A stretch of 64,000 bases of DNA, from the NCBI GenBank assembly GCA_938043965.1, contig CALIQQ010000004.1:71800-135799 (forward strand), in the 5' to 3' direction. Made by a program: the position numbers and the translations under genes. The notes below the pieces were generated by a model. The model was not told where the DNA came from, ran no database searches, and was given only the letters and a program-made list of their open reading frames with translations. This stretch comes from an uncultured Candidatus Saccharibacteria bacterium. Its GTDB lineage: Bacteria > Patescibacteriota > Saccharimonadia > Saccharimonadales > Saccharimonadaceae. Of the stretch, positions 9,464 through 18,095 are shown piece after piece (within the stretch, counting starts at the first letter, position 1; every line of letters starts with the position of its first letter).

Positions 9464-9853
9464 TTAATTCTCCTCCTTAAGATATTTTTCACGAAATGCC
9501 ATCATTGTTTGCTCAGTAATTGTCTCCACGTCAATTCCTGACTCTTTGATTGCCTGGTTAATCGCTCTTTCGTCTGCGCCCTGATCAATTTCGTTGTTCA
9601 ATTTTTCAACTAGGTAATCTGGCATTGCTAAGATCATATTTTTAGTCACCTCATCTGATAGTGCTACATATAATTTTCCGCGCAACTCGTCAGTAGCAGC
9701 AATACCCTTGTCGCTAATCATTTTTTCAACAAATACAGCCAACATCTGCTCTTGGGTTAGTTGATTAAGGATTTCATCTGGGATTTCAGCCCCTTCTGGT
9801 AGATTATTGATGCGCTCAATTATTTCCTTGAGCTTAGCGTCATCTTGATTCAT
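9464..9853 (-). CDS. Small acidic helical protein, first gene of the surface operon
   Basis: This 129-residue protein is predicted fully helical and soluble. It carries EIIERINNLPEGAEIPDEIL and a PDYLVEKLNNEIDQG segment that loosely recall DUF5663-type proteins, of which a clearer example is at 25138-25563. I do not recognise a function. It ends within the ribosome-binding site of the 1123-aa gene, so the two are translationally coupled. Upstream of its ATG is a weak AAAGGTA site, then ~180 AT-rich bases. Its place ahead of two surface proteins suggests a structural or assembly role at the envelope (inference only). Confidence 0.75.
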   Translation of the reverse strand: MNQDDAKLKEIIERINNLPEGAEIPDEILNQLTQEQMLAVFVEKMISDKGIAATDELRGKLYVALSDEVTKNMILAMPDYLVEKLNNEIDQGADERAINQAIKESGIDVETITEQTMMAFREKYLKEEN

Positions 9854-10034
9854 GGTGTGGAGATACCTTTCTTTTGTTTTTTTATTTAAAATATGACTTT
9901 TTCTGCCCCCAGTTTACAGCTTATGTTTACTTTTGTCAACATTTTTAGTCCAATTACTTATTTTATCCGTCCCATTCCCTTTATTTCCATCTAAAACCAA
10001 ACTAAACCCCAGTAGCGCACCTGTTTTAATCCAA

Positions 10035-10060
10035 CAAAAAACTGGATTTTTCATCCAGTT
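10035..10060 (-). terminator. Terminator of the 10.1-10.7 kb small transcript
   Basis: AACTGGAT and ATCCAGTT form an 8-bp stem with loop of five. On the minus strand it is followed by TTTTTTGTTGG, a typical U-tract. It lies 33 bases after the 38-codon ORF. Confidence 0.8.
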
Positions 10061-10092
10061 CTTTGTTAAAAGGTTAAAAATTTTATAATTTA

Positions 10093-10209
10093 TTAGCTAA
10101 TTATGGTTGTAAGATGGCCTAATCTTTTCGCAATTTTTGCTTTAGCTTCTGGTGTAATTTCTTGCTTCGAGATATAGCCGACCTCATTTTCAAAAAATTC
10201 GAACGACAT
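10093..10209 (-). CDS. Possible 38-residue small protein
   Basis: An ATG at 10209 opens 38 codons ending in TAA at 10093-10095. The peptide starts MSFEFFENEVGYISKQEI and ends in LGHLTTIIS. An AGGAG lies about 11 bases before the ATG. A promoter (10678-10706) and terminator (10035-10060) on the same strand bracket it. The peptide has an amphipathic, Lys-rich middle and no signal peptide or obvious transmembrane helix. It resembles no family I know. Because the ORF is so short, coding is supported mainly by the transcription signals and ribosome-binding site. Confidence 0.5.
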   Translation of the reverse strand: MSFEFFENEVGYISKQEITPEAKAKIAKRLGHLTTIIS

Positions 10210-10479
10210 CTATTTTTATTTCTCCTGATTATTTGTTTATTTTACTGTCTAATTTTATTATTTGCATTGAACTCTTTTTGATTTATTCTTGAACAATTAT
10301 TTTATCATTCATATCTGTTGTCATCAGTTCTTTTTGCTTGAATAATTTTTTTATACAGACTCTTACATTGGTGTTCTTCTCATTTAGGTTTTCTATTTTC
10401 GGATTTATGGCTCCCGCCCGTCTATCTATTTTCTTTTTCCTGATTATTTGATATTTATTTCGGATTTATGGCTCCCGCC
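10210..10479 (-). repeat. Two interleaved direct repeats upstream of the 38-codon ORF
   Basis: A 22-bp repeat with core CGGATTTATGGCTCCCGCC occurs exactly at 10397-10418 and 10458-10479. A second repeat with core TCCTGATTATTTG occurs at 10223-10235 and 10438-10450, and its left copy is the ribosome-binding region of the small ORF. The order suggests a duplicated module whose upstream copy has lost its ATG (ATA instead). A frame of about 60 codons is open across part of this stretch but lacks a usable start. Confidence 0.75.
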
Positions 10480-10677
10480 TATTCTTATAGTAGTACCTTT
10501 CTTCTTAATGGTCTTGCGCTAGTCGTATTTTCTACTCACACCAGCTTTTTATATTTTTCGATCGTCTTCCCTCTTTTTTTATTTCATATTCTTTTTGCCT
10601 AAGCGGCTAACTTTGGATTATTGATCGTTTTTTGTTAGATTTGATTTTATTTTTATTTTCTTGTCTAACTTGTCCTT

Positions 10678-10706
10678 AGTGTATCACACTTATGCTTATT
10701 TGTCAA
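10678..10706 (-). promoter_or_regulatory. Promoter of the 10.1-10.7 kb small transcript
   Basis: On the minus strand, consensus TTGACA (10701-10706) and TACACT (10678-10683) are separated by 17 bases. No long ORF follows for 640 bases, only the repeats, the 38-codon ORF and the terminator. Confidence 0.75.
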
Positions 10707-10800
10707 TACTATTCATACAACATTCTAAAAATAATGCAAATCAAACAGGGGCCATTTACTTAAAAAACAGAAGTCTTTTACCTAAAAACTAAGGTTTCAA

Positions 10801-10836
10801 AAAAATAAATAGACCCCTAAAAGAGATCTATTTATC
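10801..10836 (-). terminator. Terminator of ileS
   Basis: ATAAATAGA and TCTATTTAT pair around a ~13-base loop, and the minus strand then runs into seven T residues. It lies 50 bases after the ileS stop. Confidence 0.8.
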
Positions 10837-10886
10837 CGCCAAGACTAATTAAGTAGCGCTTTAAATTATTCTATCAACGCTTCGCA

Positions 10887-13844
10887 CTAGGCCCTTTCGA
10901 GCGAAATCGTCACGTTCTCGCCGTCAATTTTCACGATTTCATCATACGCATAATTCTCTGCTGACGCATCCGTATTAAACTCTACCGCTAAGACTTCCTG
11001 TCTAATCATTTCAATCTGTTCCTCTGCGACATAACAAGAAACTGACAATTTAATACGATCATCAACCAAAAGCCCCGCTTTCTTGCGTCCAGCCTGGATG
11101 AAACGAATTAGCTCTCTAGCAAACCCTTCTGCCTTTAATTCTGGCGTTAGGTTCTTGTCAAGGTTCATCGCCTCACCATTTACTACCCGTTTCACATTCA
11201 CTTCGTCCGCGATAATACTCTCGTAATATGCGTCTAATTTTTCTCCATCGTAAACCAACTCAGCTAGCGGCTGTCGCACTTTTATTTGCTCCTCATTGTC
11301 TGATTTCTGCATTCTGAGTGCAAGCCCCGCCGTAATGACTTCTCTAGTTTTAGCCATTTCCGCTATCACTACAGCATCAATCTCTCCCGCTTCCGGCCAA
11401 TTCATTAAATGCACCGACTTATTTTTGCCAGTCATTTTTTGATACAGTTCTTCCGCTAAGAACGGCACGAATGGTGCTAAAATTTGCGCTAAATACACTA
11501 ATACGAAGTAAAGTGTCGCATATGCCTCATTTTTATCATTATCATCTTGCGTTTTCCAAAAACGACGGCGTGAACGACGCACAAACCAGTTCGACAAATC
11601 ATCCACAAACGGCAAGACTTTTTCCAATGCTTTCGGCAGGTTGTACTGCATCATTCCCTCGGTAATTTCATTTCTTACCTGATACATTCTTGAAACAATC
11701 CATCTATCTAACGGATTCAAAAACGCCTCCGTCTTCGGTAGCAGCTGTGTTAAACTCTGCGATTCTTCTTGCTTTTCAGCCGCCTTCGCACCAAACAACC
11801 ATTTCTCAAGCTCAATAGAATCAATTCCATCCACTTCCGCATACATCGTAAAGAAATCGTAAGTATTCCAAATCATCGCCAATTTACGCGCCACATCTGA
11901 TACGTCTTTATCTAGCAAAGCAAAATCTTCGCCTGCCAAAACTGGGCTCGATAACAGCAAGAATCTTAACGAATCTGCTGAGTATTTATCCATCAACTCA
12001 TTTGGATCAGTGTAATTTCCAAGCGATTTCGACATTTTTCGACCATCATTCCCCGCCAAAGTTCCCGTCGTAATCACATTTTTATACGCATTTTGCCCAA
12101 AAAGTGCCACATTCACTACATGTACATAGTAAAACCATGCTCGCACCTGGCCCACGTATTCTACAATAAAATCTGCTGGATAATTTTTTTCAAATTTCTC
12201 CTTATTTTCAAACGGATAGTGCATTTGTGCAAACGGCATCGAGCCCGATTCAAACCAGCAGTCCAACACCTTATCAATTCGCTTAAAATGCTCGCCGTTA
12301 AGATCAAATTCAACCTCATCTACCCATGGTCGGTGATAATCCTCCAATCTCACTCCGGACAGCTCATATAATTCGTCATATGAGCCGATCACCTTTACAC
12401 TCCCCTTGTCGCCTTTCCAAACTGGCATTGCCGTCGCCCAAAAACGATCGCGTGATAAGTTCCAATCTGGTGCCTGCTCAATGTTTTTCATGAAACGACC
12501 GTGCTTAAGATGTGTTGGGAACCAATTTATTTTCTCATTTTCCTCAAGCATTAACGGCTTTGATCCCTGAATATCAAAGAACCAGCTCGGAAACGCACGA
12601 TACATAATACGCTGTTTTGAGCGTGGATTAAATGGATATTCGTGCTTAGTGTATTCAATTTTTAGGACCACCCCTTTTTCTTCCAGCACTTTGGCGATAA
12701 ATTTATTTGCTGCCCAAATTTCCATTCCGTTTTCGTCAGTATCTCGCACTCCTAATGCATGCAATTTTTCTGACATCTCCGGCAAATAATAACCTTTATC
12801 ATCTAAGACATCCACAAAATCCACCGCTTCAGCTTGACCAAGTTCGTAGTCATCCTCACCATAAGCTGGTGCAATATGCACGATACCAGTTCCGTCTTCT
12901 GCAGACACAAAATCCGCCCCATGCACTTTATATGTGCCTTCACTACGCTCCGTTTTTGCCACCGTCTCAATTAGCGGCTTATATTTTAGTCCGACTAATT
13001 CTTTTCCTAGGTACTTTTCCGCTGGCTCCTCACTTATTCCTAATACTTTTTCGGCCAGTTTCGTAGCTATAATTATTTGTTCACCTGCCACTTCATACAC
13101 ACCGTATTCCAATTTTGGTGAAACTGCTAGTGCCAGGTTTGCCGGCAACGTCCAAGGCGTTGTAGTCCAAGCGAGTAAAAATTTTTCTTCATTTTCTATC
13201 TTAAATTTCACATATGCTGAAGGGTCAGTCACCGTCTGGTACGCATCGTTATCCATATTAACTTCTGCTTTTGAGACTGGTGTACAAAATTTTGTATCGT
13301 ACATTAAAACTTTACGTCCCTCATAAATTTTGCCTTTTTCGTATAAAGTTTTAAATGCCCACCACACTGATTCCATAAAATTTTTATCCATGGTGCGATA
13401 TGCCCCTCTAAAATCAACCCAACGTCCTACTCGCGCAATTGTCGATTCCCAAGTTTCAGAATTTGCCACCATTGATTCACGTGCCTTTGTGATATAGGTC
13501 TCCAGTGTCCATTTCGTACCAATTTCACGACGATCCGTAATTCCTAGCTGCTTTTCGACAAAGTTCTCTGCTGGCAGACCATGACAATCCCAACCCCAAC
13601 GTCGCTCCACACGATATCCGTTCATCGTAAAAAAACGTGGCACTGCATCCTTTACGATTGAAGATAATAAGGTTCCATGATGTGGATTCCCCGTAATGAA
13701 TGGTGGGCCATCGTAAAACACGTAGCTGCGTTTTGCATCGCGGTTCTCAATCGATTTCTGGAAGGTTTGATCCTTTGCCCAAAAATCCAACACCGCTTTT
13801 TCGTATTCGATTGCTCTTTTTCTTTCGCCTGCCTTGTATTTCAT
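10887..13844 (-). CDS. ileS: Isoleucyl-tRNA synthetase
   Basis: This 985-residue class I synthetase charges tRNA-Ile. The HIGH-like motif is GNPHHG (near residue 55), followed by WGWDCHGLPAE. The CP1 editing insertion spans roughly 180-400 and contains TTTPWTLPANLAL. KMSKS appears as GRKMSKSLGNYTDP near 600. WFESGSMPFAQ and the C-terminal anticodon-binding domain (DRWIVSRMYQ onward) follow. The sequence style (GNPHHG, WGWDCHG) fits the eukaryote-like, type 2 IleRS branch, which in known cases is mupirocin tolerant. A TATAAT (13896-13901) lies upstream with AAAGGA before the ATG. Confidence 0.97.
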   Translation of the reverse strand: MKYKAGERKRAIEYEKAVLDFWAKDQTFQKSIENRDAKRSYVFYDGPPFITGNPHHGTLLSSIVKDAVPRFFTMNGYRVERRWGWDCHGLPAENFVEKQLGITDRREIGTKWTLETYITKARESMVANSETWESTIARVGRWVDFRGAYRTMDKNFMESVWWAFKTLYEKGKIYEGRKVLMYDTKFCTPVSKAEVNMDNDAYQTVTDPSAYVKFKIENEEKFLLAWTTTPWTLPANLALAVSPKLEYGVYEVAGEQIIIATKLAEKVLGISEEPAEKYLGKELVGLKYKPLIETVAKTERSEGTYKVHGADFVSAEDGTGIVHIAPAYGEDDYELGQAEAVDFVDVLDDKGYYLPEMSEKLHALGVRDTDENGMEIWAANKFIAKVLEEKGVVLKIEYTKHEYPFNPRSKQRIMYRAFPSWFFDIQGSKPLMLEENEKINWFPTHLKHGRFMKNIEQAPDWNLSRDRFWATAMPVWKGDKGSVKVIGSYDELYELSGVRLEDYHRPWVDEVEFDLNGEHFKRIDKVLDCWFESGSMPFAQMHYPFENKEKFEKNYPADFIVEYVGQVRAWFYYVHVVNVALFGQNAYKNVITTGTLAGNDGRKMSKSLGNYTDPNELMDKYSADSLRFLLLSSPVLAGEDFALLDKDVSDVARKLAMIWNTYDFFTMYAEVDGIDSIELEKWLFGAKAAEKQEESQSLTQLLPKTEAFLNPLDRWIVSRMYQVRNEITEGMMQYNLPKALEKVLPFVDDLSNWFVRRSRRRFWKTQDDNDKNEAYATLYFVLVYLAQILAPFVPFLAEELYQKMTGKNKSVHLMNWPEAGEIDAVVIAEMAKTREVITAGLALRMQKSDNEEQIKVRQPLAELVYDGEKLDAYYESIIADEVNVKRVVNGEAMNLDKNLTPELKAEGFARELIRFIQAGRKKAGLLVDDRIKLSVSCYVAEEQIEMIRQEVLAVEFNTDASAENYAYDEIVKIDGENVTISLERA

Positions 13845-13863
13845 ATTTTTCCTTTAATCCAAC

Positions 13864-13901
13864 AATAAACCTATTATTTGCTCAATAATAGGTTTATTAT
13901 A
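13864..13901 (-). promoter_or_regulatory. Inverted repeat overlapping the -10 of ileS
   Basis: AATAAACCTATTATT (13864-13878) and its exact complement (13884-13898) form a perfect 15-bp inverted repeat with a 5-base spacer. The last three bases overlap TATAAT at 13896-13901, placing the start of transcription inside the repeat. It may be an operator, or a weak terminator for the gene upstream. Confidence 0.6.
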
Positions 13902-13916
13902 TCACATCCAACCGTT

Positions 13917-14180
13917 TTAGGCATCTCTTAAGACGTACGACACCTCTTCAAATTGTGGCAATTTCCCTGCCCACTTTGAAATTATCCTACTACTACTATC
14001 CACCACGCAAACTGTCGGATATTGCATAATCTCATGGCTTGTCGCAAAAATCTCACCCATAATCGTCTCTGGATCTTGTAGTTCAACCTCAATACCAGTT
14101 GACCGCGTAAACTCCGCCATCCATTCCATTGCCTCTCTAGTGTATTCAGCGTTATCCCGTGTCACCATTACCACCCGCAT
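13917..14180 (-). CDS. Small thioredoxin-fold protein without CXXC
   Basis: The 87-residue protein follows a glutaredoxin/thioredoxin pattern: an N-terminal strand (VVMVTRDN), a helix (EWMAEFTRST), then MQYPTVCVVD with the Tyr-Pro pair at the cis-proline position, and a WAGKLPQFEE tail. The position of the usual N-terminal CXXC holds TRDNAEY, so classical redox chemistry is unlikely. The single Cys is in the strand after the cis-proline. It lies nine bases after nrdR on the same strand, so a link to ribonucleotide reduction is possible, but this is inference from position. Confidence 0.7.
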   Translation of the reverse strand: MRVVMVTRDNAEYTREAMEWMAEFTRSTGIEVELQDPETIMGEIFATSHEIMQYPTVCVVDSSSRIISKWAGKLPQFEEVSYVLRDA

Positions 14181-14189
14181 TTTTTCTCC

Positions 14190-14645
14190 CTATCTATTAT
14201 TTTCTTCCCGCTGTGTTCGAATGATATTCTCAAAATCCTCCAGCGTTTTAAATTCTAAAAACACCGAAGCAAACCGCACATAAGCTACTTCGTTCACCTC
14301 TGCTAACACGCTTAAGATTGCCTGGCCAATTTCTTTCGATTCAATTTCATCACGCCCAAGATCGTAGACTTTCTGCACAACCTTATTCACGACATCCTCT
14401 ACCTCAAGATCTGAATTAAAAAACTTGCCTACACTGCGCCTAACCGCTGTTAGTAGCTTATCTCGGTCAAATTGCTCTTTATTGTTGCTGCGTTTTCGCA
14501 CCACCAAAGCCGGCATTTCAATCCGTTCATAGGTCGTAAATCGTTTCCCGTCCGCCGTCACCCGACGCCGACGAATCATAGTTCCATCAGGAGTTTCACG
14601 GCTTTCGAGCACCTTACTGTCCCCGATTTGAATCGCATTTGCCAT
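14190..14645 (-). CDS. nrdR: NrdR-type ATP-cone regulator lacking the zinc-ribbon cysteines
   Basis: Residues ~45-150 are a clear ATP-cone: VVRKRSNNKEQFDRDKLL, then EVAYVRFASVFLEFKTLEDF, as in NrdR, which represses ribonucleotide reductase genes in response to (d)ATP. The N-terminal region keeps the family skeleton (DSKVLESRETPDG, IRRRR, GKRFTTYER). All four zinc-ligand cysteines are gone: the CPFC position reads ANAIQI and the second CXXC position reads VTAD. Length (151) is normal, so this is substitution and not truncation. GGAGG lies about four bases before the ATG. It follows ftsZ by 19 bases. Confidence 0.9.
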   Translation of the reverse strand: MANAIQIGDSKVLESRETPDGTMIRRRRVTADGKRFTTYERIEMPALVVRKRSNNKEQFDRDKLLTAVRRSVGKFFNSDLEVEDVVNKVVQKVYDLGRDEIESKEIGQAILSVLAEVNEVAYVRFASVFLEFKTLEDFENIIRTQREENNR

Positions 14646-14664
14646 CTTAACCTCCTAAGTTTTA

Positions 14665-15828
14665 CTATTTTTTACTGCGCAATCTTGCCCGAAGTGAAGG
14701 TGGTACGTCTAAATCATCTTCGTCGTCTTTAAGCTTATCCGCCTCATCCCAGCTAGATTTTGGTTCAGCCTTTTCTTCGTTTCCAATTGACTCAGTTTCA
14801 ATCGCTGAGGTCGCAGGCTGCTCATCTCTATAGCTTTCACGTTCCGCCAGCACAACTTCTTCTGCGCGTTTTTGGCGATAGTAATCTGAGTCGAAACCAG
14901 TCGCTACTACCGTAATCACCATCTCTTCGTTTAATTCTGGGCGGATTGATGCGCCAAAGATGATATTTGCATCTGGCGAAACTGCACCCGTAATTTCTTC
15001 CGCTGCCTCTTGAATTTCGCTCATAGACATATCATATCCACCAGCTACTGAGAATAGCACACCTCTTGCGCCGTCAATTTTCACCTCAATTAGTGGACTT
15101 TCAATCGCCTGACGAGCTGCAATTTTTGCGCGATTTTCACCTGAAGCTCGGCCAATTCCCATTAGCGCCGATCCAGCATTCTTCATAATTGATTTCACAT
15201 CGGCAAAGTCTAAGTTAATTAGTGCATGCTCGGTAATTAACTCTGAAATACCCTGCACACCCTGACGTAAGACGTCGTCTGCGATCTTAAAAGTTTCAAG
15301 GAGAGGAGTTCTTGGATCAATCGTCTGTAACAATCGGTCGTTTGGAATTGTAATTAACGCATCTACCTCTTTTGATAGCTCAGCGATTGCTCGGTCAGCA
15401 TTCCTTTTGCGCTGTGCGCCTTCGAAAGTAAATGGCTTAGTCACCACACCGACCGTTAAAATATCTCTTTCTTTTGCCTCTTTTGCTACCAATGGACCCG
15501 CACCCGAACCAGTACCACCACCAGCACCGAGTGTAATAAATACCATATCTGAACCTTCGAGAGATTGTCCGATGTTATCACGACTTTCCTCCGCTGCTTC
15601 ACGACCCTTATCTGGGTCGCCACCAGCACCCAAGCCCTGTCCGATATGGACTTTCACGTCTGCATCTGAGTGATGTAACGCCTGCGCATCGGTATTGATT
15701 GCAATAAACTCAACGCCATTCAGGCCAACTTCTTTCATTCGGTTAATTGCAGAGCCACCAGCTCCACCAACACCTACAACTTTAATACTAGCTGTGCTTT
15801 CCACCTCTGTAGGTTTAATTTCAGGCAT
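14665..15828 (-). CDS. ftsZ: Cell division protein FtsZ
   Basis: This 387-residue tubulin-like GTPase polymerises into the division ring. GVGGAGGSAINRM (near residue 20), NTDAQAL and the tubulin signature GAGGGTGSGAGP (near 105) form the GTP site. The T7 loop is NLDFADVKSIM (near 210). A variable acidic linker leads to the C-terminal peptide DVPPSLRARLR, which binds FtsA and other partners. The ribosome-binding site GAGGAG precedes the ATG. The gene lies downstream of ftsA, with a terminator-like hairpin between them, so ftsZ probably also has its own promoter. Confidence 0.98.
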   Translation of the reverse strand: MPEIKPTEVESTASIKVVGVGGAGGSAINRMKEVGLNGVEFIAINTDAQALHHSDADVKVHIGQGLGAGGDPDKGREAAEESRDNIGQSLEGSDMVFITLGAGGGTGSGAGPLVAKEAKERDILTVGVVTKPFTFEGAQRKRNADRAIAELSKEVDALITIPNDRLLQTIDPRTPLLETFKIADDVLRQGVQGISELITEHALINLDFADVKSIMKNAGSALMGIGRASGENRAKIAARQAIESPLIEVKIDGARGVLFSVAGGYDMSMSEIQEAAEEITGAVSPDANIIFGASIRPELNEEMVITVVATGFDSDYYRQKRAEEVVLAERESYRDEQPATSAIETESIGNEEKAEPKSSWDEADKLKDDEDDLDVPPSLRARLRSKK

Positions 15829-15871
15829 TTTTTAACTCCTCACTTTGATAAATTAACTCTAGTTTAGCACA

Positions 15872-15916
15872 TAAAAAACGATATTTAAAGGGTTTCACCC
15901 AAAAATCTCGTTTTTC
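15872..15916 (-). terminator. Terminator-like hairpin between ftsA and ftsZ
   Basis: AAAAAACG at 15873-15880 and CGTTTTT at 15909-15915 close an imperfect long stem that includes GGGTTTCACCC. A T-run follows on the minus strand. Confidence 0.6.
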
Positions 15917-15946
15917 ACCCCTTTTGAGCAACTTTTTTATACAAAA

Positions 15947-17161
15947 CTACTCTTTCTTCTTCAGGAAGCCCAACAAATCAAACGGTTTCTTCTCTTTCAT
16001 TTCCCCCATACCAGAGAATCTTCCATCATCAGCCATCATTTGAGCTAATCCAATCGCTGCCGCATATTCCGGACGTTCAATGTCTTCTATAATCCCCGAC
16101 AATCCAGCTCCAGGCACCCCAATTCGAGTTGCCATCTTTAATTGTTCTTTAGCAAGTCCCGCCAAGCCCTTGATTTTTGCGCCTGCACCAACAATTATCG
16201 CCCCCTCCGGCAACTTCTGAGCATAGCCAGCTCGCCTTAAGTGTTCATCAATATGTGCAAAAATATCAACAATTCTCTCTTTCACAATCGTATTTACTTC
16301 ATCTTGCGAAAAACTAATCGTCTCGCCCACATGTCTCAAAGTCACTTCCTTCCCAGTCTCAGCAAAATCTGGCGTCACGAATCTTAGCTTAATCTCTTCA
16401 GCTACCTCTGTATTAAGTTCCAGCGAAATCGCTAAATCTTTCGTGATATTATTCGCCCCAGCCGGCACCACCCCAAGATATTGCAAATCACCCTCATCAT
16501 ATACTGCAATCGAGGTTGTCGCTGAGCCAAAATCAATCACACAGGCCCCATTTTCCATCTGTTTTTCCGTTAAAACTGCCCGTGCAGATGCAATTACTGC
16601 CGGCACAAATCTCAACGCTTCCAAATTTGCTAGTGCCATTGCTCGACCTAACGCATCGATATTGGGAGCTAGTCCAGAAACTACATTCGCTACCATCTCA
16701 ATTTTATTTGCCATCATTCCTTTTGGCGACCGAATTCCACCCTGTCCATCCAGTGTGTAATTTAGTGGCACCACATCCAACACTCGTCGATTACTTGAAA
16801 TCCTACCGCTCATCGCTGTATCCTCTAACCGGTCCAGATCCTCCCCTGTAATGCCATTCGATTGCGATACCGCAATCATTCCCGAAACCTTCTCTGAAGA
16901 TAGATGTGAACCGTTAATTGAAATATAAGCATGATCCACATTCACCCCGCTCATGCTTTCCACTATTTTTAAGGCCTTATCAACTGCCTCAGCTGGGCCA
17001 GACAAGTCTGTCACAATCCCTTTTCGCATTCCCCTCATGTTTTTTGCTTCCCCGTAAGCAATCACTTTCACCGTTTCCGGATTCTGGACTTCTAGTGCCA
17101 CCGCCCTCACATTCTCGGTGCCAACATCAACTCCAAATGCATATTTAGATTGTTCTTCCAT
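15947..17161 (-). CDS. ftsA: Cell division protein FtsA
   Basis: This 404-residue actin-like ATPase tethers FtsZ to the membrane. FGVDVGTENVRAV (residues 9-21) is the phosphate-1 motif, INGSHLSSEKVSG belongs to the SHS2 domain, VIDFGSATTSIAVY is phosphate-2 and IIVGAGAKIKGL is the adenosine motif. The last residues, KKPFDLLGFLKKKE, form the amphipathic membrane-targeting helix. The ATG lies exactly six bases after TATAAT (17168-17173), so the message should be leaderless. The gene is divergent from map, sharing a 58-base intergenic region. Confidence 0.97.
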   Translation of the reverse strand: MEEQSKYAFGVDVGTENVRAVALEVQNPETVKVIAYGEAKNMRGMRKGIVTDLSGPAEAVDKALKIVESMSGVNVDHAYISINGSHLSSEKVSGMIAVSQSNGITGEDLDRLEDTAMSGRISSNRRVLDVVPLNYTLDGQGGIRSPKGMMANKIEMVANVVSGLAPNIDALGRAMALANLEALRFVPAVIASARAVLTEKQMENGACVIDFGSATTSIAVYDEGDLQYLGVVPAGANNITKDLAISLELNTEVAEEIKLRFVTPDFAETGKEVTLRHVGETISFSQDEVNTIVKERIVDIFAHIDEHLRRAGYAQKLPEGAIIVGAGAKIKGLAGLAKEQLKMATRIGVPGAGLSGIIEDIERPEYAAAIGLAQMMADDGRFSGMGEMKEKKPFDLLGFLKKKE

Positions 17162-17219
17162 GCGCCAATTATACCATAAACATTTTTAAAATTACAACAA
17201 CAGGAGTATAATGTAGCCT

Positions 17220-17978
17220 ATGGATATGGCAAAAATTTCCGCCATGCGAGAAGGCGGTAAGATTTTAGGTGAAATTCTCGCGGAACTTCGTGATTATGTT
17301 GATGTTGGTATGACTAAACGCGAGCTTGATCGCTGGACTCGCCAAAAAATCGAATCACGCGGCGCAACCTGCTCTTACGATGAACTCGAAGAGCCTTTTC
17401 CGGGTTGCATCTGCATCTCTGTTAACGACGAACTAGTGCACGGCGCTCCTGATAGTGATTATGCACTCGAATCTGGTGATAAAGTCAGCTTTGATCTTGT
17501 TATAAAATATAAAGGATATCACACCGACGCCGCTTTCACTACCATAGTTGGCCACGCTAATCCAGCCGTCAAGCAGATGGTAAAAACCACTGAAGCCGCT
17601 CTCTGGGCTGGTATCGACCAGGTCGCACCCGGCGTACACCTTGGTGACGTTGGCTATGCTGTCGAACAAGTACTTCGTCGAGGCAAACTCGGCGTCATCG
17701 AAAATTACATCGGCCACGGCATTGGCAAATCAATGCATATGCCACCAGAAGTACCGAACTACGGTCGCCGCGGTCATGGTTACGTTTTAAAGCCGGGTGA
17801 TTGTATCTGCATCGAGCCAATGAGTTCCCTTGGCAAACCCTATAATCATGTCGACCAAGATTCCGGCTGGTCAGTCATATTATCAGATGGCTCAATTGGC
17901 TGTCATTGCGAACACACCATTTTAGTCACCGAAGACGGTCACGAGGTTCTTACTTTACCAAATTGCCCTCGCGCTTAA
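17220..17978 (+). CDS. map: Methionine aminopeptidase, type I
   Basis: The 252-residue enzyme removes the initiator methionine. The five dinuclear metal ligands can be placed: Asp in VSFDLVIKYKG, Asp in YHTDAAFTT, His in YIGHGIGKSMH, Glu in CICIEPMS and Glu in HCEHTIL. Length and pattern fit type Ia. The ATG at 17220 lies seven bases after TATAAT (17207-17212), which implies a leaderless transcript. A second ATG two codons on is less likely. def and fmt, which act earlier on the same N-termini, are at 23.8-25.1 kb. Confidence 0.96.
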   Translation: MDMAKISAMREGGKILGEILAELRDYVDVGMTKRELDRWTRQKIESRGATCSYDELEEPFPGCICISVNDELVHGAPDSDYALESGDKVSFDLVIKYKGYHTDAAFTTIVGHANPAVKQMVKTTEAALWAGIDQVAPGVHLGDVGYAVEQVLRRGKLGVIENYIGHGIGKSMHMPPEVPNYGRRGHGYVLKPGDCICIEPMSSLGKPYNHVDQDSGWSVILSDGSIGCHCEHTILVTEDGHEVLTLPNCPRA

Positions 17979-17993
17979 CACACTTAACTTAGC

Positions 17994-18033
17994 TAGCTGA
18001 ATTAGCTGAATTAGCTGAATTAGCTGAATTAGC
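17994..18033. repeat. 9-bp tandem repeat after map
   Basis: TAGCTGAAT occurs four times without a mismatch (17994-18029), followed by a partial TAGC. It lies in the short gap between map and its terminator. Confidence 0.95.
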
Positions 18034-18040
18034 CCAACTA

Positions 18041-18066
18041 AAAGACCCACTTTAACGCGGGTCTTT
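18041..18066. terminator. Terminator between map and the convergent kinase gene
   Basis: AAAGACCC and GGGTCTTT make an 8-bp stem with a 10-base loop. T-runs on both strands let it serve both genes. Confidence 0.85.
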
Positions 18067-18095
18067 CTTAAAGAAAATTATACTATTTACCTCTG

